DNA from: Pseudomonadota bacterium
Lineage (GTDB): Bacteria; Pseudomonadota; Gammaproteobacteria; Steroidobacterales; Woeseiaceae
DNA length: 57,441 bases
Reading direction: 5' to 3'
NCBI GenBank assembly: GCA_027621915.1
Contig: JAQCAD010000018.1
Location: 1 to 57,441 of the forward strand
The notes beneath the pieces are model-generated. The model did not search any database. It was not told the origin of the DNA and was given only the letters and a program-made list of their open reading frames with translations. The translations under genes were made by a program, and so were the position numbers. Shown here piece by piece: positions 53,168-57,441 of this stretch. Every line of letters begins with the position of its first letter. Positions within the stretch are counted from its first letter, which is position 1.

Positions 53168-53202
53168 AGGCTTTCCGCGTAACAGGTAAGTACGGGGTTT
53201 TT

Positions 53203-55242
53203 ATGATGATCGATATTCGCCGGCTGGCATTCTCGGCCCTGGTTTGCATTGCTCTTCCAATCACTGCTGTCAGTGAAGAGCAAAATGATAGTGGCCGACT
53301 GCTCACCGCCGATGACCTCCTTGCACTAAAGTCAGTTGGAGGACCAGAGATAAGTCCCGACCGGGAGTGGATTGCCTATACGATCGATACCATCGATGTT
53401 GAAGCTGATGATTCTTCGACGCAGATCTACATGGTATCGAGGGACGGCAAGGACGTCGTTCAACTGACGTCGGATGACTACTCGGCAAACTCGCCGAAGT
53501 GGAGCCCTGATGGACGATACCTCGGGTTCATCGCTGCGAAAGGCGAGGACGACGACGCCAAATCACAGGTGTGGCTGCTCGATCGTCGCGGTGGAGACGC
53601 CAAACAGTATACGTCCGTCGATCAGGGTATCCGTGGCTTCGACTGGTCGCCCGACAGCAAGAAAATGCTGTTGATGATTACGGATAAATCTGCGGCAGAA
53701 CTGGCAGAGGAGGCAGCGGAAGAGGCCGGGGAAGAAGCGAAACCGCTGCCGTATGTCATCGACAGGTTGCAGTTCAAACAGGACGGCGTGCCTTACCTGG
53801 ATCGAAGTCGTACCCATATTTACGTGTGGAATAGCGACGATGAGTCGTTACAGCAACTGACCTTTGGTGATTATGAAGATGGACAGGCGACCTGGCGTCC
53901 GGATGGGAGCGAAATCGCATTTACCAGCAACCGTACTGACGAGCCGGACAGCAATGAAAATTCCGACATCTGGGTGGTATCAGCCGAAGGGGATGCGCCG
54001 GTTCGTGATCCCCGCCGAATCACGTCGAATCCGGGTAGCGACAGTTCGCCAACATGGAGTAATGACGGCCGTCGCATAGCCTACATAACCGTCACGGAGC
54101 CTGAATTGATCTGGTACGCGACCAATCATTTGGCGATCGCATCAGCCGCCGGTGGCGATGAACGAGTGCTCACTGCAGCGCTCGATCGGAATATTAGTGC
54201 GCCTCTGTTCACTCCGGACGATCAGTCAATACTTTTCAGCCTGGAAGACAGTGCCGAACAACACCTGGGTCGCTACGACCTGAATACCGGTGCAATTGAC
54301 CGACCCGTCGAGGGTAACCTGAGTATTGGCCGATTTGCCCAGCACTCCTCGGGTGATGTCGCTTTGCAAATAAGCCTGCCACACCTGCCAACGGAGTTGT
54401 TTTATCTTGGTTCGGACCAACTGACCCAGATCACGAAAACCAACGATGAAACGTTGCACGATCTGGACCTCGCCGAAGTCAGGAATATCGCGTTCAAAAG
54501 CGCGGACGGAACGACCGTCGAGGGTTTCATCTTTACGCCGCCGGATTACCGCAAGGGCCGGAAGTATCCGACAATCCTCCGGATCCACGGCGGCCCGGTT
54601 TCGCAGTTCGATTTTTCGTTTAATGCCGACGCACAATTGCTGGCGGCACAGGGTTATGTGGTCGTCATCAGCAATCCGCGGGGGTCAAGCGGCTATGGCC
54701 AGGATTTTTCGGCTGCCTTGTTCGCCAACTGGGGCGTTCCCGATTTCGAAGACGTTATGGCTGCCGTCGATTACGCGATTGCGGAAGGTTACTCCGATCC
54801 TGACCGGCTAGGCGTCGGTGGCTGGTCCTACGGTGGCATCCTGACCAACTATGTCATCACCAAAACTGACCGTTTCGAGGGCGCCATCACGGGTGCCAGC
54901 GAAGTGAATTACATCGCCAATTACGGCCACGATCACTACCAGCTTCAGTGGGAAAAAGAGCTTGGGCTGCCCTGGGAAGACAAGGAAGCCTGGGAGAAGA
55001 TCTCGCCGTGGGAAAATATCGACAAGGTCGTCACGCCTACGCTCGTCATGGGTGGCAAGGAAGACTGGAACGTTCCGATTCAGAATTCCGAGCAACTGTA
55101 CCAGGTGTTGAAAAGACGCGGCATCGAAACGCAGCTGGTGGTTTACCCGGAGGAATCTCACGGTATTTCGCGGCCAAGCTTCCGCAAGGATCGATGGGAC
55201 CGTTACGTAGCCTGGTATGACAAACACGTCATGGGTCAATAG
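53203..55242 (+). CDS. S9 family prolyl-oligopeptidase-type serine peptidase, secreted
   Basis: The 679-residue product has a signal peptide (about 1-23), a beta-propeller of TolB/DPP-IV-like repeats (about 40-420, e.g. SPKWSPDGRYLGF) and an alpha/beta-hydrolase domain with Ser542 in GGWSYGG, Asp621 in GKEDWNVP and His653 in EESHGI, the S9 catalytic triad. The group cleaves short peptides, often acyl-aminoacyl or dipeptidyl substrates, in the periplasm. ACGGGG with a T-run lies before the ATG; ATG 53206 is an equal alternative. It converges with the sulfotransferase gene six bases after its stop. Confidence 0.92.
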   Translation: MMIDIRRLAFSALVCIALPITAVSEEQNDSGRLLTADDLLALKSVGGPEISPDREWIAYTIDTIDVEADDSSTQIYMVSRDGKDVVQLTSDDYSANSPKWSPDGRYLGFIAAKGEDDDAKSQVWLLDRRGGDAKQYTSVDQGIRGFDWSPDSKKMLLMITDKSAAELAEEAAEEAGEEAKPLPYVIDRLQFKQDGVPYLDRSRTHIYVWNSDDESLQQLTFGDYEDGQATWRPDGSEIAFTSNRTDEPDSNENSDIWVVSAEGDAPVRDPRRITSNPGSDSSPTWSNDGRRIAYITVTEPELIWYATNHLAIASAAGGDERVLTAALDRNISAPLFTPDDQSILFSLEDSAEQHLGRYDLNTGAIDRPVEGNLSIGRFAQHSSGDVALQISLPHLPTELFYLGSDQLTQITKTNDETLHDLDLAEVRNIAFKSADGTTVEGFIFTPPDYRKGRKYPTILRIHGGPVSQFDFSFNADAQLLAAQGYVVVISNPRGSSGYGQDFSAALFANWGVPDFEDVMAAVDYAIAEGYSDPDRLGVGGWSYGGILTNYVITKTDRFEGAITGASEVNYIANYGHDHYQLQWEKELGLPWEDKEAWEKISPWENIDKVVTPTLVMGGKEDWNVPIQNSEQLYQVLKRRGIETQLVVYPEESHGISRPSFRKDRWDRYVAWYDKHVMGQ

Positions 55243-55248
55243 CCAGAC

Positions 55249-57240
55249 TTACAAGTCAGCGAACCTGGCCAGCGTTTCGGGGCCGAGCGCGGCGCCAAGC
55301 GGCGCAAGCTCGGCTTCGAAGTGCTTCCAGTACTGCACGCCCTTTTTGTATATCGGCTGGCGAACCTGTTCACTGCTGGCCGTTCGCACCGGCCGTTTGT
55401 TCTCGAAAAATCGCAGGCATTCCGCTTCGAATGGTACGCCGCAGTGCACTAACAAACCGCGAACTGTTTGCTCGGTGTTCGCAACCATTTCCTCGTACTG
55501 CACGGTCAGCACTTTGCCTGGGAGCACCGTGTTCCAGTGATCCATAAGGCGCAGGTAGTTGTTGTAGTACGTGCCAATATCCTCGAGTTTGTAGCTAAAG
55601 TGATGACCACCGGCGAAGTGCTGCTTGTAGCAACTGAAACCACAATCCATCGGATGACGTCGCGCGTCGACAATAATTGCATTTGGCATGATCATATGAA
55701 TGAGACCAATCTTGTCGAAATTGGTCGGCAATTTGTCGATGAAATAAGGCTTGCCCGTTCTGTGAATCGCAGTGCTGTCGATGTAGGCCTGGCCGAACGC
55801 AATGAGTTCTGCGGGGCTGAATCCGGCAACCGATGATGGATACGACTCCTTGCGTTTGCCACCAGCGATCGTCATCAATCTGACCACGTTTGGCAAATCG
55901 ATGAGTTCCATCGTGCCCTCGATTTGCGAATGGCTGGCAAGTATCTGTTCAACCAGTGTGGAGCCCGATCGGGGCAAACCGGTAATAAATATCGGCGTCG
56001 GTCCTATTGGGCTATCGGTCGAACATCTGGCCAGCAGCTCGGCCGGGAACGAGCGAATCAACTCGTCCATGCCATTTGTATGAACTGTCGGGTCGAACTT
56101 CACTCCTGTTCTAAGATCGTTGGCTTTTGCATACCAAAAAAATGACTGCTCGTAATTTCCGGCATCTTCCATTGCCTTTCCGAGTGCAAATGCAGCTTGC
56201 GTTCGCTGCTCGATCTTTGAATCCTTCGCGGTCGCGACATGCTTCATCACCTCGAGGTCGTCATCAGTGAAGCGGAATGTTTTCATGTCCGCAAGACCCC
56301 ACCACCCCGCACCACTGTTCTCGACAAGCTCGATGCTGCGGCGATAAGCATCGATGCCATCGTCATATCGGCCGAGAATTTTCAGCACGTGGCCGCGCAA
56401 TAATTCGATATTGCCGACCTCGTGATCGTTCCCGGAAATTCTATCCAGCGCCTGGTCAAACGCATTCAGACTTTCTTCGTAGTTGCCACAATGGCCATGC
56501 ACGCGACCGATCATGAGCCAGGGCGCGAATGCAGCAGGATCGAGGTCCGCAATGGCTTCCGATTCTTTCAGGGCAAGTTTGTAGTGACCTGTTTCCTCGT
56601 AACTCTTGACAAGAGCAGCACGCAGATTGACGTCACAGGGATACAGTTCAATACTTCGGCGCAGAATGTCTGCGGCCTCTTCGAAGGCACCTACGGTGGT
56701 CGCAAGATGTGCCAGCGAATAGGCGGCCTTCGGATAACCAGGTTGCTTTGACAACAGCGTTCGTGCAATTTTCTCCGCTTCAGCAAAGCGTGAAGCGGAC
56801 ATTGCGTTTTGGATCTTTACGAAGTCGGATGCATGCGGGTCGCATGCATTTGAATTGGCGAATGACCTGACTGCGTTATCGATATCACCTGTTTCGTACA
56901 GCAGCTTGCTTAAAAAGGCGTGACCCTGGTAGAAGTTCGCGTTCAGCTTAACGGCGGCTGAAAAGTGACTGATCGCATCATGAGGCAGTGCGGCTCGCAT
57001 TTGTGCAAATGCGAGATCGCCGAGCGCGGCGTAGGAATCCGGATGCGCCTCAGCGGAACGGGTAAAAACATCCAGCGCCTCATCGGATTGTCCCGAGCGC
57101 ATCAGTGCAGATCCAAGCATGCTCTGGGCGATCTCGTCGTCCGGGTTATTGGCCAGCCAGGCGTGCAACTTTGAAATCGCCGACTCAGTATCACCGCTTC
57201 TGATCAGATCGCTGATTTCCTGATAAGTTTGCGTGCTCAT
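55249..57240 (-). CDS. TPR protein with C-terminal sulfotransferase domain
   Basis: This 663-residue protein has about ten TPR units (about 5-350, e.g. SGQSDEALDVFTRSAEAHP) and a sulfotransferase domain with the 5'-phosphosulphate loop FITGLPRSGSTLVEQIL (about 411-427) and a 3'-phosphate region near DARRHPMDCGFSCYKQ. No signal peptide or membrane helix is seen. TPR-sulfotransferases of this type are often called tyrosyl-protein sulfotransferase-like, but the acceptor is unknown. The start is ATG 57240; the frame is open to 57312, but that stretch crosses a terminator hairpin. Confidence 0.87.
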   Translation of the reverse strand: MSTQTYQEISDLIRSGDTESAISKLHAWLANNPDDEIAQSMLGSALMRSGQSDEALDVFTRSAEAHPDSYAALGDLAFAQMRAALPHDAISHFSAAVKLNANFYQGHAFLSKLLYETGDIDNAVRSFANSNACDPHASDFVKIQNAMSASRFAEAEKIARTLLSKQPGYPKAAYSLAHLATTVGAFEEAADILRRSIELYPCDVNLRAALVKSYEETGHYKLALKESEAIADLDPAAFAPWLMIGRVHGHCGNYEESLNAFDQALDRISGNDHEVGNIELLRGHVLKILGRYDDGIDAYRRSIELVENSGAGWWGLADMKTFRFTDDDLEVMKHVATAKDSKIEQRTQAAFALGKAMEDAGNYEQSFFWYAKANDLRTGVKFDPTVHTNGMDELIRSFPAELLARCSTDSPIGPTPIFITGLPRSGSTLVEQILASHSQIEGTMELIDLPNVVRLMTIAGGKRKESYPSSVAGFSPAELIAFGQAYIDSTAIHRTGKPYFIDKLPTNFDKIGLIHMIMPNAIIVDARRHPMDCGFSCYKQHFAGGHHFSYKLEDIGTYYNNYLRLMDHWNTVLPGKVLTVQYEEMVANTEQTVRGLLVHCGVPFEAECLRFFENKRPVRTASSEQVRQPIYKKGVQYWKHFEAELAPLGAALGPETLARFADL

Positions 57241-57275
57241 GAGCGGCTTTTGTCCCTGCAGCGAATACGCGGCGC

Positions 57276-57309
57276 AAAAAAAAACGGCGAGCCCGCCGGG
57301 CTCGCCGTT
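57276..57309 (-). terminator. Intrinsic terminator of the minus-strand TonB-dependent receptor gene
   Basis: AACGGCGAGCCC (57283-57294) and GGGCTCGCCGTT (57298-57309) form a 12-bp stem with a three-base loop. A run of nine A on the plus strand (57276-57284) becomes the U-tract on the minus strand, so it ends transcription coming from the receptor gene to its right. The sulfotransferase ATG lies 36 bases further on, so that gene probably has its own promoter. Confidence 0.9.
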
Positions 57310-57328
57310 CATGCTACTAAAACTTCAA

Positions 57329-57441
57329 TTAGAAATCGAAGTCAAATCGTACTGATACGTTTCGTTCGGCACCGTAATAATGATACAGGTCACTGTAGCC
57401 TGCAGTAGTACGGTAGCGGCTGCGCTTGTACGTGATAATTT
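57329..57441 (-). CDS. C-terminal end of a TonB-dependent receptor (partial, runs off the right edge)
   Basis: The minus-strand frame to TAA 57329-57331 gives 36 residues ending YGAERNVSVRFDFDF, a tail very typical of TonB-dependent receptor barrels: a last beta strand with alternating hydrophobics and terminal Phe for outer-membrane assembly. The strong terminator lies just beyond the stop. The body of the gene is outside the window, so its ligand is unknown. Confidence 0.8.
   Translation of the reverse strand, partial: IITYKRSRYRTTAGYSDLYHYYGAERNVSVRFDFDF

Noticed and set aside
57241-57312. 24-codon N-terminal extension of the sulfotransferase
   Set aside because: It crosses a strong terminator hairpin with a nine-A run and would read it as coding sequence; the ATG at 57240 fits the TPR start.

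Overview
The window (57.4 kb, GC in the mid-50s by eye) looks like chromosome of an aerobic, free-living Gammaproteobacterium. Several genes (CadC-type winged helix-TPR regulator, DUF6491, DUF5916 and TonB-dependent receptors, PQQ dehydrogenase, a FecI/FecR circuit) fit marine lineages such as Woeseiales, but that placement is inference. I saw no tRNA, rRNA, CRISPR array, transposase, integrase or prophage gene.

Left part (1-16.1 kb): a C-terminal gene scrap, a secreted VOC-domain protein, an enoyl-CoA hydratase/isomerase, a Tat-exported protein, a cytochrome c'-like protein, rsgA, a pair of MacB/FtsX-type permeases with no ATPase nearby, hemG, the membrane pair DUF3999/DUF2339, a 2OG-Fe(II) oxygenase, and a secreted creatininase-family protein downstream of a CadC-like regulator.

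Middle (16.4-36.3 kb): a poly-proline lipoprotein with two divergent haem-type motifs beside a membrane-anchored PQQ dehydrogenase; two very small genes (a 33-aa lipoprotein and a Cys/His-rich 54-aa ORF); an ECF sigma factor, FecR regulator and TonB-dependent receptor operon; a glycosyltransferase lacking its second Rossmann domain; an operon of aminotransferase, rhomboid protease and modABC molybdate transporter; a second aminotransferase with a DsbA-like protein; a DUF5916 outer-membrane protein; and a LigB-type dioxygenase with a glutathione S-transferase.

Right part (36.5-53.1 kb) is the most interesting. A near-continuous plus-strand run encodes DUF4159, a vWA/amidotransferase-like membrane protein, a caspase/legumain-fold protein whose nucleophilic Cys position is Ser, a TPR protein with an HExxH metallopeptidase domain, MoxR ATPase, DUF58, a BatA-like vWA protein and DUF4175. 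Many start and stop codons overlap, which suggests one co-translated envelope machine built around the MoxR ATPase. A second DUF4159 paralogue lies upstream, separated by a divergent CPBP-protease/winged-helix regulator pair whose shared promoter holds a perfect 15+15 bp palindrome.

The window ends with an S9 prolyl-oligopeptidase, a TPR-sulfotransferase and the extreme C-terminus of another TonB-dependent receptor. Starts were reassigned where a Shine-Dalgarno, signal peptide or family N-terminus argued against the longest reading frame; the reason is given per gene.
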